From an uncultured Lysobacterales bacterium (GTDB lineage Bacteria > Pseudomonadota > Gammaproteobacteria > Xanthomonadales > SZUA-36), in NCBI GenBank assembly GCA_937995275.1, contig CALKKN010000327.1:1-7253 (forward strand): a DNA stretch of 7,253 bases, written 5' to 3'. Shown in pieces: positions 1 through 6,863 of the stretch. The translations under genes were made by a program, and so were the position numbers. Below the pieces are notes generated by a model. The model had not been told where the DNA came from, ran no database searches, and worked only from the letters and a program-made list of their open reading frames with translations. The first letter of the stretch is position 1, and each line of letters opens with the position of its first letter.

Positions 1-2614
1 TGGCTTCCGATTTCCGCAGTTCGCCCTGCTCGCGTTCGAGTTGACGGCGCAGTCGCGACAGTTCTTCTTCGACATCAACGAGTCCCTTCAGCGGCAGCAG
101 GATCTTGAGGTCACCGACCAGCGCCACGGCGCACTGGGCAGTGGCGGCGTCGTCCTCCACCCACTCCGCGGACCCGATGCGGGCCAGCTGCGACACCAAC
201 GGTGCGAATTGCCGCTGCCGCTCCGGATCGGTCGCGGCGCCGCCCTGCAGCAACACGTCGAGAACTTTGCCCGGCGGCAGGTTCAGCTCCGACCGGACCC
301 TGCGGACGCCCTGGACCACACCCTTGATCCAGTCGACGTCCTGCTCGGCTTCGCCATCCACCGCCCCGGCTTCGGGGAAGGGGCGCAACATGATGGTGTC
401 GCCCGCGATATCCAGCAGGGGCCGGACCCGTTGCCAGATCTCCTCGGTGATGAAGGGCATGATCGGATGAAGGCCCCGGAGACTGGTCTCCAGCACGTGC
501 AGCAGGATATGCCGGGTCGCCGCGCGCTCCGCAGCCTCATCGGACTGCAGCTTGGCCTTGGCCAGTTCGAGGTACCAGTCGCAGTATTCGTTCCAGATGA
601 ATTCGTACAGCGCCTGCGCGGCCAGGTCGAGTCGGTAGGCGCCGAACTGGGTGTCCACCTCGGCGATCATCCGATTCATGCGGGATACGATCCACCGGTC
701 GACCACGTCGCCCGGCGGACCCGCCCGGACCTCCTGCCCCTCGGTTTGCAGCAGCACGAACCGCGCGGCGTTCCACAGCTTGTTGCAGAAGTTGCGGTTG
801 CCCTCGATGCGTCCCAGGTCGAACCGGATGTCGCGGCCGGTCGTGGCCAGGGAGGCGAAGGTAAAACGCAGCGCGTCCGTGCCGAACGCCGGAATCCCCT
901 GCGGGAACTCCCGGCGGGTGGCCTTTTCGATGGCCGGCGCCATCTGCGGCTGCATCAGCCCGCTGGTCCGTTTGTCGATCAACGGCTCCAGCTCGATGCC
1001 GTAGATAAGGTCCAGCGGATCCAGCACGTTGCCCTTGGACTTGGACATCTTCTGCCCGTGGGCATCGCGGATCAGGCCATGGATGTAGACGGTCCTGAAC
1101 GGCACGTCGTCCATGAATTTGAGGCCCATCATGATCATCCGGGCTACCCAGAAGAAGATGATGTCGAAGCCGGTGACGAGCACCGAGGTGGGATAGAACC
1201 TCCGGAGAAAATCGGTTTGCTCCGGCCAGCCCAGCGTGGTGAATGGCCACAGTGCGGAAGAGAACCAGGTGTCCAGGACATCCTCGTCCTGCTCGAGCGC
1301 CACATCGTCGCCCAAATCGGCGCGGCGGCGGGCGTCCGCCTCGTCGTCGCCCACGTAGACGTTACCCTCGGCGTCGTACCAGGCCGGGATGCGGTGACCC
1401 CACCAGAGCTGCCGGCTGACGCACCAGTCCTCGATACGGTGCATCCAGTCGAAATAGGTCTTGCTCCAGGCGGCCGGAACGAATTCGATGCGCCCGTCCT
1501 CCACGGCGGCGATGGCCGGTTCGGCCAACGGGCCGATGCGGACATACCACTGGTCGGTCAGGTACGGTTCGACCACCGCATGGGAGCGGTCGCCGCGGGG
1601 GATCATCAGCTTGTGGTCGTCGATCTTCTCCAGCAGACCCTGCCGTTCCAGGTCGGCGACGATCTGTTCGCGCGCCTCGAAACGGTCCTGGCCGCGATAG
1701 GCCTCGGGCGCGTTGTCATTGAGATTGGCGTTTTCATCCAGCACGTTGATGATGGGCAGGTCGTGGCGCTTGCCGATCTCGTAGTCGTTGAAGTCGTGGC
1801 CCGGGGTGATTTTCACGCAGCCGGAGCCGAACTCACGGTCGACGTACTCATCGGCGATTACCGGTATGCGGCGGCCCGTCAGCGGCAGTTCCAGCTCTTC
1901 CCCGACGAGGTCCCGGTAACGCTCATCTTCGGGATGGACGGCCACCGCGGTGTCGCCCAGCAGGGTTTCCGGCCGGGTAGTCGCGACCACCAGGTGACCG
2001 CTGCCGTCGCAGCGCGGATACCGGATGTGCCACAGCTTGCCGTTTTCTTCCTGCGAGACGACCTCGAGATCGGACAGGGCAGTGTGCAGCACCGGGTCCC
2101 AGTTGACCAGGCGCTTGCCCCGGTAAATCAGGCCTTCCTCGTACAGCCGCACGAAGACGAGCCGCACGGCTTTCGACAGGCGTTCGTCCATCGTGAAGCA
2201 ATGCCTGGACCAGTCGACCGAGGCGCCCAGGCGCCGCATTTGCCGGCCGATGGTGTCGCCGGACTGATCCTTCCACTGCCAGACCGCTTCGACGAATTGC
2301 TCACGGCCCAGTTCACGCCGTGACTTTCCGGCCGCGAGCAACTGGCGCTCCACGACCATCTGCGTGGCGATGCCGGCGTGGTCCGTGCCTGGCTGCCAGA
2401 GCGTGTCGGCGCCCTTCATGCGCTGCCAGCGGATCAGCGCATCCATGATCGTGTCCTGGAAGGCATGGCCCATGTGCAGCCTGCCGGTGACGTTGGGCGG
2501 CGGCAGCATGATGCAGTAGGAAGGCGTTCCGCCCCGCGGCGCGAAGCAGCCGTTCTCTTCCCAGAATTCGTACCAACGCAGCTCGATGGCGGCCGGATCG
2601 TAACTCTTTTCCAT
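1..2614 (-). CDS. valS: Valyl-tRNA synthetase, 3' end cut by window
   Basis: Class I aminoacyl-tRNA synthetase that charges tRNA-Val with valine in the cytoplasm and hydrolyses mischarged Thr-tRNA-Val. The minus-strand frame from the ATG at 2614-2612 is open to the left edge, giving 871 full codons. Visible motifs, in order: PPPNVTG with the HIGH box as HMGH at residues 47-50; TDHAGIATQ at 77-85; NWDP at 171-174; the CP1 editing-domain motif TTRPET at 212-217; [14 protein letters not shown] from about 397; WFSS; and KMSKS at 522-526 (bases 1051-1037). The last visible residues, rich in Glu, Arg and Leu, are the start of the C-terminal coiled-coil tRNA arm. E. coli ValS is about 951 aa, so some 50 residues probably lie past base 1. 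It is the last visible gene of the pepA-holC-valS operon, 14 nt after holC. No in-frame start occurs between the holC stop and this ATG. Identification is secure. Confidence 0.97.
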   Translation of the reverse strand, partial: MEKSYDPAAIELRWYEFWEENGCFAPRGGTPSYCIMLPPPNVTGRLHMGHAFQDTIMDALIRWQRMKGADTLWQPGTDHAGIATQMVVERQLLAAGKSRRELGREQFVEAVWQWKDQSGDTIGRQMRRLGASVDWSRHCFTMDERLSKAVRLVFVRLYEEGLIYRGKRLVNWDPVLHTALSDLEVVSQEENGKLWHIRYPRCDGSGHLVVATTRPETLLGDTAVAVHPEDERYRDLVGEELELPLTGRRIPVIADEYVDREFGSGCVKITPGHDFNDYEIGKRHDLPIINVLDENANLNDNAPEAYRGQDRFEAREQIVADLERQGLLEKIDDHKLMIPRGDRSHAVVEPYLTDQWYVRIGPLAEPAIAAVEDGRIEFVPAAWSKTYFDWMHRIEDWCVSRQLWWGHRIPAWYDAEGNVYVGDDEADARRRADLGDDVALEQDEDVLDTWFSSALWPFTTLGWPEQTDFLRRFYPTSVLVTGFDIIFFWVARMIMMGLKFMDDVPFRTVYIHGLIRDAHGQKMSKSKGNVLDPLDLIYGIELEPLIDKRTSGLMQPQMAPAIEKATRREFPQGIPAFGTDALRFTFASLATTGRDIRFDLGRIEGNRNFCNKLWNAARFVLLQTEGQEVRAGPPGDVVDRWIVSRMNRMIAEVDTQFGAYRLDLAAQALYEFIWNEYCDWYLELAKAKLQSDEAAERAATRHILLHVLETSLRGLHPIMPFITEEIWQRVRPLLDIAGDTIMLRPFPEAGAVDGEAEQDVDWIKGVVQGVRRVRSELNLPPGKVLDVLLQGGAATDPERQRQFAPLVSQLARIGSAEWVEDDAATAQCAVALVGDLKILLPLKGLVDVEEELSRLRRQLEREQGELRKSEA

Positions 2615-2626
2615 CGCGTTTACAGG

Positions 2627-2630
2627 TCCT
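2627..2630 (-). promoter_or_regulatory. Weak ribosome binding site of valS
   Basis: The minus strand reads AGGA here, 12 nt before the valS ATG. Three of its bases (or their neighbours) fall in the holC stop codon TAG. The spacing is longer than the usual 5-9 nt, so initiation on valS probably depends partly on ribosomes finishing holC. This is the only purine-rich candidate in the 14-nt gap. Confidence 0.4.
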
Positions 2631-3066
2631 AAACGTTCTTGATGTCGTGGCTGGCGAGGCTGAGACCCTGGTTGCGGTATTGCCGGAACTTGTCGCGGGA
2701 GGCCGCTCGCTGACGTGCGTCGGCAGGCACGATCTCGAGCAGGCGGCGGAACCGGTCGGGCTCTGGTACGGCGGTTTCGGCCAAGTTGATGATCACGTCG
2801 TGTTCTTGCGCCAGCTGATCGGGAGCCAGCACGATGCTCACCGGCGCCGCGGCATCTTCCGCCCCGAACGCGTGCGGCAGGAACCGGCCGGGCGGGTAGT
2901 CCCACATCAGCTCGTCCAGGGCGCTCGCGCCCTGCTCGTCGCCCGCCAATACCGCCACTCGGTGACCCTGCTCCCAGGCCATCAGGCACAGGCTGCAGGC
3001 GAGCCGCCCGGCGGACAGCGCCGGATCCGCGAGCACGTAAAAATCCACCTGGCAGGGATCCGCCAT
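2629..3066 (-). CDS. holC: DNA polymerase III chi subunit
   Basis: A 145-aa protein matching HolC (147 aa in E. coli). Chi pairs with psi (HolD) in the clamp-loader complex and contacts single-stranded DNA-binding protein, helping the replicative polymerase displace primase. Visible family features: an N-terminal strand (VDFYVLAD, residues 7-14); a helix then the strand [11 protein letters not shown] (35-45); LDELMW (50-55); FLPHAFG (62-68); a central strand DVIINL (90-95); and the conserved C-terminal stretch [20 protein letters not shown] (124-143). The ATG at 3066-3064 lies 2 nt after the pepA stop. Its frame stays open far upstream inside pepA, but that part encodes arginine- and proline-rich shadow sequence, so the ATG is the start. 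No Shine-Dalgarno precedes it, which suggests translational coupling to pepA. It sits between pepA and valS, its usual gammaproteobacterial place. Confidence 0.95.
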   Translation of the reverse strand: MADPCQVDFYVLADPALSAGRLACSLCLMAWEQGHRVAVLAGDEQGASALDELMWDYPPGRFLPHAFGAEDAAAPVSIVLAPDQLAQEHDVIINLAETAVPEPDRFRRLLEIVPADARQRAASRDKFRQYRNQGLSLASHDIKNV

Positions 3067-3068
3067 GG

Positions 3069-4544
3069 TCAGCCGGCCCGGTCGAGGAGGTATTGTGCCA
3101 GCAAACCCACAGGGCGGCCGGTCACACCGTTGTCGCTGCCCCACTTCCAGGCCGAGCCGGCGATGTCGAGATGGGCCCAGCGCTGCTCCTCGGCGAAGCG
3201 CGACAGGAAACAGCCGGCGGTCAGCACCCCGGCCGGGGCGCCGCCGACGTTTTTCATGTCGGCAAACGGCGAATCGAGCTGGGACTGGTACTCCTCCCAC
3301 AGAGGCAGGCGCCAGGCCCGGTCGACGATCGCGGCGCCCGCCGCGGTCAGCTCCTCCGCCAACGGATCGTCGTTGCTCATCAGGCCGGTCGCGTGGTGGC
3401 CGAGGGCGATGACGCAGGCGCCGGTCAGCGTGGCGACATCGATGATGACATCCGGTTTGAATTTTTCGCTGTAGGTCAGGGCGTCGCACAGGACAAGCCG
3501 GCCCTCGGCGTCGGTGTTCAGGACCTCGATGGTCTTGCCGGACATGCTGGTCAGCACATCGCCCGGCCGGTAGGCATCCCCGTCCGGCATGTTCTCGACG
3601 GCGGCGACGAGACACACGAGGTTGAGCTCCAGCTGCAACCGGGCGCAGGCGACGAAGGCCCCGATCACCCCGGCGGCGCCGCACATGTCGAACTTCATCT
3701 GCATCATGTTCTCGCCGGATTTGAGCGACAGCCCGCCGGAGTCGAAGGTGATGCCTTTGCCGACAATGACCACGGGATTACGGTCCGCGTCGGCACCCGT
3801 GAACTTGAGTACGATCAGCCGGGCCCGGTTGGCGCTGCCGCGGGACACGCCGAGCAGGGCGTCCATTCCGAGTTCCGCCATGGCTTCCTCCTCGAGGACC
3901 TCCAGTTCCACCCGCTCGTATTTTTCGGCAATGCTCGCCGCTTCCTGGGCGAGGTAGGCCGGGTTGCAGATATTCGGCGGTAGATCGCCGAGCGTGCGGG
4001 CCGTTTCGAAGCCCAGCGCGATGGCCGTCGCCTGATCGAGATGCGGCTGCAGCTCCTCCCCGCCCTGGAACCCGGTGGACTGGAGCGGCACCGGCGAATC
4101 GTCCTTGAGCGGTTTCGTGGTCGTGTACAGGTAGTTGGACCGGTGCGTCGCGAGCGCCGCCTGACGCAGCCGCCGGCCCGCGTCGCTGCCGTCGAATTCG
4201 AGTTCATGAAGGCACATATGGCAGCTTTCCAGCGGGTGGTCGCGTAGCACCTTGCCGGCCGCCAGGCAGGCCCGATCGAATCGCGGCAGGTCCAGCTTGT
4301 CCTGTTTGCCGAACCCGACCGCGAGGATCCTCGGCGCGGACACCCCGCCGAGCCCAATGAGGAAACGGGTCTTGCCGATACCGGTGTCGATGTCGCGACT
4401 CTCCAGCAAGCGCCGGATAGCACCCCCGCTGGCCTCGTCGACTTCCTGGGCGGACGGCGTGAGGTCCCCGCCCTCGGTGAAGCCGAGTACCAGGCAGTCG
4501 CTCTGAACCGCGGCCGCCGGCGTATTATCCAAGTTCATTTTCAT
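3069..4544 (-). CDS. pepA: Leucyl aminopeptidase, M17 family
   Basis: A 491-aa cytosolic dimetal aminopeptidase of family M17, which removes N-terminal residues from peptides (E. coli PepA is about 503 aa). The N-terminal macro-like domain spans about residues 1-170 and the catalytic domain about 180-491. The active site is complete: [11 protein letters not shown] gives Lys263 and Asp268; Lys275 follows in LSLK; MKFDMCG gives Asp286; the signature NTDAEGRL at 343-350 gives Asp345, Glu347 and Arg349. HLDIAGSAW (458-466) is also present. The ATG at 4544 is preferred because an AGGGGA site lies 8 nt upstream; a second ATG two codons on would have 14 nt spacing. In E. coli PepA also binds DNA, acting in XerCD recombination at cer/psi and in repression of carAB. 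Whether this homologue does so cannot be told from the sequence. It is the first gene of the pepA-holC-valS operon, divergent from lptF. Confidence 0.97.
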   Translation of the reverse strand: MKMNLDNTPAAAVQSDCLVLGFTEGGDLTPSAQEVDEASGGAIRRLLESRDIDTGIGKTRFLIGLGGVSAPRILAVGFGKQDKLDLPRFDRACLAAGKVLRDHPLESCHMCLHELEFDGSDAGRRLRQAALATHRSNYLYTTTKPLKDDSPVPLQSTGFQGGEELQPHLDQATAIALGFETARTLGDLPPNICNPAYLAQEAASIAEKYERVELEVLEEEAMAELGMDALLGVSRGSANRARLIVLKFTGADADRNPVVIVGKGITFDSGGLSLKSGENMMQMKFDMCGAAGVIGAFVACARLQLELNLVCLVAAVENMPDGDAYRPGDVLTSMSGKTIEVLNTDAEGRLVLCDALTYSEKFKPDVIIDVATLTGACVIALGHHATGLMSNDDPLAEELTAAGAAIVDRAWRLPLWEEYQSQLDSPFADMKNVGGAPAGVLTAGCFLSRFAEEQRWAHLDIAGSAWKWGSDNGVTGRPVGLLAQYLLDRAG

Positions 4545-4552
4545 TAGTTGAT

Positions 4553-4558
4553 TCCCCT
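4553..4558 (-). promoter_or_regulatory. Ribosome binding site of pepA
   Basis: The minus strand reads AGGGGA, 8 nt before the ATG at 4544. This spacing favours that ATG over the in-frame ATG at 4538. Confidence 0.75.
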
Positions 4559-4564
4559 GAGTCT

Positions 4565-4588
4565 GCCGGGCGGTTTCCGCGGCCCGGC
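4565..4588. repeat. Inverted repeat in the pepA leader
   Basis: GCCGGGC (4565-4571) and GCCCGGC (4582-4588) form a perfect 7-bp inverted repeat around a 10-nt centre. It lies between the predicted pepA -10 box and the pepA Shine-Dalgarno, ending 6 nt from the latter on the mRNA. It could be a leader hairpin or a DNA operator. In GC-rich DNA a repeat of this size can also arise by chance. Confidence 0.4.
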
Positions 4589-4610
4589 GATCATTGCGAA
4601 CAAGCGCGTC

Positions 4611-4616
4611 ATTCTA
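4611..4616 (-). promoter_or_regulatory. Predicted -10 box of the pepA-holC-valS promoter
   Basis: The minus strand reads TAGAAT, five of six matches to the sigma-70 consensus TATAAT, preceded by TTG. It sits in a locally AT-richer patch (about 4590-4640) of an otherwise GC-rich region. No good -35 hexamer is found 16-18 nt upstream. Transcription would begin near 4604 and give a leader of about 60 nt carrying the inverted repeat at 4565-4588. Prediction only. Confidence 0.5.
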
Positions 4617-4627
4617 CAAGAAAACAC

Positions 4628-4636
4628 TGATAAACT
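4628..4636 (+). promoter_or_regulatory. Predicted extended -10 of the lptFG promoter
   Basis: TGATAAACT fits the extended -10 pattern TGnTAnnnT, with TAAACT as the hexamer. The hexamer 17 nt upstream (4608-4613) matches the -35 consensus poorly, as is common for extended -10 promoters. Transcription would begin near 4643, about 34 nt before the proposed lptF start at 4677 and downstream of the only in-frame TTG at 4548. Prediction only. Confidence 0.45.
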
Positions 4637-4664
4637 GGGCGTCGGGCTGGGACATTGTCTGCGC

Positions 4665-4669
4665 GAGGT
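4665..4669 (+). promoter_or_regulatory. Ribosome binding site that sets the lptF start
   Basis: GAGGT lies 7 nt before the ATT codon at 4677-4679, the optimal spacing. It is 10 nt from the next ATT (4680) and 13 nt from the following CTG (4683). No ATG, GTG or TTG lies downstream of it in frame before the first membrane segment, so this site is the main sequence argument for a non-canonical start. Confidence 0.65.
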
Positions 4670-4676
4670 CACCCGG

Positions 4677-5747
4677 ATTATTCTGCAACGCTACATTTTC
4701 CGAGAATGGTTCTGGACCTTTCTGGCGGCCACGTTTGTTCTGCTGGTCGTGCTGATCGGCTTGTCGCTGGGCGAACTGCTCGGGGACATCGCGGCCGGGC
4801 GGCTGCCGTCCGGCCTGCTCAGCACGCTGATCCTCCTCAAGATGCCGGAGGTCCTCGGGACGATCCTGCCGCTGAGCGTGTTCATCGCCGTCATCTGGGG
4901 ACTGGGCCGCTTCTACCGGGACCAGGAGATGGCGGTCATGCGCGCCAGCGGCTTTCACTGGCGCCTCCTGATGCGGCCCCTGCTGATGTTGATCCTGCCG
5001 GTCGCTTCCGTACTGCTGTTCCTCGGCCTGTATATCTCGCCCCAGTCGGCTTCGCTGACACAGCAAAAGCTGGAGCAGGCCTTCAGAAACGCGGCTGAAT
5101 GGGGTCTGCAGACGGGCCAGTTCCACGTATTGCGCGGCGGTGACCTGGTGTTGTACGTGGCGGCCGTGGAGAAGGACGGGCGCACCCTCAGACACGTGTT
5201 CATGCAACAACGGGACGAGGAACGGGAGCAGGTGTGGGCGGCCGAGAAGGGCTATTACTGGCTCGACGAGGTAACCGGCAACCGGTACCTGACACTCGAA
5301 AACGGCCAGATTACCGAGGGCGGCGCCAGGAGCCTCGACTTCAGGATCATGCACTTCGCCCGCAACGACCTCAAGTTGCCCGAACTCGAGCAGCGCGGTG
5401 AGTCCGATGCCATTGAGGCCAGGCGGACTACCGCCCTGCTGTTCTCGAGCGATCCGGAAGAAATCGCCGAGCTACAGTGGCGGCTGTCGCCTGCCATTGC
5501 CGCCATTGTGCTGGGGCTGTTGGCCATTCCGCTGTCGCACTCGGCGCCGCGCGAGGGCCGCGGGGGGCGCGCGTTGCTGGGTGTTCTGGCCTACACGGTT
5601 TATGCGAACGTTCTTTACATGTGCCGTAACTGGCTCATGAAAGGCGATTTGCCCGCGCTGCCCGGCATGTGGTGGGTGCACCTGCTGGTGCTGATTACGG
5701 CCCTGGTCTGGCTGCACCGGCAAGGCCGCATGGTCGGGAGGGGCTGA
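4677..5747 (+). CDS. lptF: LPS export permease LptF, probable ATT start
   Basis: One of the two membrane subunits of the inner-membrane LptB2FG ABC transporter, which extracts lipopolysaccharide and passes it to LptC and the LptA bridge (YjgP/YjgQ family). From ATT 4677 the protein has 356 aa (E. coli LptF 366). Three N-terminal membrane segments lie at about 12-35, 58-78 and 99-121. A periplasmic beta-jellyroll spans about 125-260, and three C-terminal segments lie at about 271-288, 299-320 and 332-347. The coupling-helix region YRDQEMAVMRASG carries Glu84, the position reported to contact LptB in E. coli LptF. Conserved MPE (56-58) and LPLS (64-67) are present. The frame is open back to a TTG at 4548, but that start has no Shine-Dalgarno, would add 43 residues without family support, and lies upstream of the predicted promoter. 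The family identification is secure; the exact start is inferred. Confidence 0.93.
   Translation: MILQRYIFREWFWTFLAATFVLLVVLIGLSLGELLGDIAAGRLPSGLLSTLILLKMPEVLGTILPLSVFIAVIWGLGRFYRDQEMAVMRASGFHWRLLMRPLLMLILPVASVLLFLGLYISPQSASLTQQKLEQAFRNAAEWGLQTGQFHVLRGGDLVLYVAAVEKDGRTLRHVFMQQRDEEREQVWAAEKGYYWLDEVTGNRYLTLENGQITEGGARSLDFRIMHFARNDLKLPELEQRGESDAIEARRTTALLFSSDPEEIAELQWRLSPAIAAIVLGLLAIPLSHSAPREGRGGRALLGVLAYTVYANVLYMCRNWLMKGDLPALPGMWWVHLLVLITALVWLHRQGRMVGRG
5736..5743 (+). promoter_or_regulatory. Ribosome binding site of lptG
   Basis: GGGAGGGG, inside the last codons of lptF, ends 7 nt before the GTG at 5751. It supports that GTG as the start and coupled translation of the two permease subunits. 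Confidence 0.75.
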
Positions 5748-5750
5748 GCC

Positions 5751-6836
5751 GTGGTCAAGCTGGTTGATCGCTACATCGGTCGCGCGGCCTGCCTCGGCAT
5801 GCTGTTCGTATGGTCGGCCATGACCATCCTGTACGTGATATTCAGCCTGCTGGACGAGTTCCGTTCCACCCAGAACGACTATGGCACTGTGGACGTCCTG
5901 TGGTTCGTGGCCCTGACCATGCCGCGGATGGCCTACCAGGTGTTCCCGGTGTCTGCACTGCTCGGCGCCCTGGTCGGCGTCGGCGGCCTGGCTGCGGCCA
6001 ACGAGCTGGTGGCGTTCCGCACGGCCGGCATATCGCGGTTGCGGCTGGCGTTGGCGGCGCTGGCAGGTACGCTGCTGCTGACCATCCCCGTCATGGTCAT
6101 GGGCGAGTGGCTGGCTCCGGCCGCCGAACAGCAAGCCCGCGCATACCGGCTCAACCAGTTGGTCGGCCAGGCCATCATAGGCGGTCCCCGTGGCGTCTGG
6201 ATGCGCGATGGTCAGGATATCGTCAACATCCAGCGGCCGCTGCTGTACGCGGACCGGGGGCAACAGGCAGTGGACTTCAAGAGCGTAGTGATCTACCAGT
6301 TCTCGAGCGAAGCCAACCTTGCCTCGATCACCCGCGCCGAGAGCGCTGCGCACGACGGGCAGTTGTGGACGCTGAACGACGTCTCGCGGGTCGAGTTCAC
6401 CGAGTCGGGCGCGACGGTCACGCAGCTGGAGCGGCAGGCCTGGGCGACCGAAGTGAAACCCGAGTTGCTGGACTCGGCGGTCACGCGCCCCAAGCTGCTG
6501 TCTATCCGCTCGCTGTGGGAGTATCTCGAGTTCCTGGGCGAAAATGCGCTGGACGACCGCGTGTACCGGGCAGCCTTCTGGGAGCGCGTGATGTTCCCGT
6601 TCACCGTGTTCGCCCTGGTGCTGGCGGGAATGCCCTTCCTGTTCGGGCCCGCGCGATCGCACAGCGTCGGCGTGCGCCTGTTTTTCGGCATGAGCCTTGG
6701 CGGGCTGTTCATGATCGTCAGCCGCGGCCTGCAGAAGTTCGGCAGCGCCTATGACCTGCCGCCGCCCCTTACGGTGACCGTTCCGGTGGTCGTGCTGTCG
6801 GTCGCCGCCATCCTGATACTGCGCCGCTCGGTCTGA
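5751..6836 (+). CDS. lptG: LPS export permease LptG
   Basis: A 361-aa partner of LptF in the LptB2FG lipopolysaccharide extractor (E. coli LptG 360 aa). The N-terminus DRYIGR leads into membrane segment 1 (about 13-34). Segment 2 covers about 62-82 around the conserved MPRMAYQVFPVSALLGAL stretch. The coupling helix NELVAFRTAGIS (84-95) contains Glu85, equivalent to the LptB-contacting Glu88 of E. coli LptG. Segment 3 is at about 97-118. The periplasmic jellyroll runs about 125-265, with the typical AESAAHDGQLWTLNDV stretch. Segments 4-6 lie at about 281-299, 308-325 and 340-357; FGPARSHSVGVRLFFG and SRGLQKFG are typical of LptG. The GTG start at 5751 lies 3 nt after the lptF stop and has a strong Shine-Dalgarno. 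The operon order lptF-lptG is the usual one. No transcription terminator is visible after the TGA at 6834-6836. Confidence 0.96.
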   Translation: MVKLVDRYIGRAACLGMLFVWSAMTILYVIFSLLDEFRSTQNDYGTVDVLWFVALTMPRMAYQVFPVSALLGALVGVGGLAAANELVAFRTAGISRLRLALAALAGTLLLTIPVMVMGEWLAPAAEQQARAYRLNQLVGQAIIGGPRGVWMRDGQDIVNIQRPLLYADRGQQAVDFKSVVIYQFSSEANLASITRAESAAHDGQLWTLNDVSRVEFTESGATVTQLERQAWATEVKPELLDSAVTRPKLLSIRSLWEYLEFLGENALDDRVYRAAFWERVMFPFTVFALVLAGMPFLFGPARSHSVGVRLFFGMSLGGLFMIVSRGLQKFGSAYDLPPPLTVTVPVVVLSVAAILILRRSV

Positions 6837-6863
6837 TGCGGCGGTTCGCGCGCGGGTCCGCGG
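6837..6863. other. Convergent gap between lptG and the RDD gene
   Basis: A 27-nt GC-rich gap separates the two stop codons. It can form only a 4-bp CGCG stem (6851-6854 with 6859-6862) and has no T-run on either strand, so I see no intrinsic terminator. Transcripts from the two sides may end inside the opposing gene or depend on Rho. Confidence 0.6.

Noticed and set aside
41..2323. A 760-codon open frame on the plus strand across valS.
   Set aside because: It is codon-aligned antisense to valS, so its stops can arise only from TTA, CTA or TCA codons in valS, which are rare in a GC-rich gene. It ends exactly at a valS TCA serine codon. Its predicted protein is low-complexity and resembles no family I know, while the valS frame carries every expected motif.
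3067..3684. Possible long N-terminal extension of holC inside pepA.
   Set aside because: The holC frame is open upstream to about 3684, but the extra 206 codons encode arginine- and proline-rich shadow sequence overlapping catalytic pepA codons. HolC proteins are about 147 aa, which matches the ATG at 3066.
3093..3983. A 296-codon open frame on the plus strand across pepA.
   Set aside because: It is also exactly codon-aligned antisense to a complete pepA with an intact active site. It has no recognisable domain and no ribosome site that I can see.
4548..4676. lptF starting at the TTG at 4548 (399 aa).
   Set aside because: No Shine-Dalgarno precedes it, the 43 added residues do not resemble any LptF N-terminus, and this stretch holds the predicted promoters of both operons. 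It cannot be excluded outright because the frame has no stop.
5472..6662. A 396-codon open frame on the minus strand across lptF and lptG.
   Set aside because: lptF and lptG share the same frame, so one antisense shadow can run through both. The predicted protein is rich in Gln, His and Arg with no family features.
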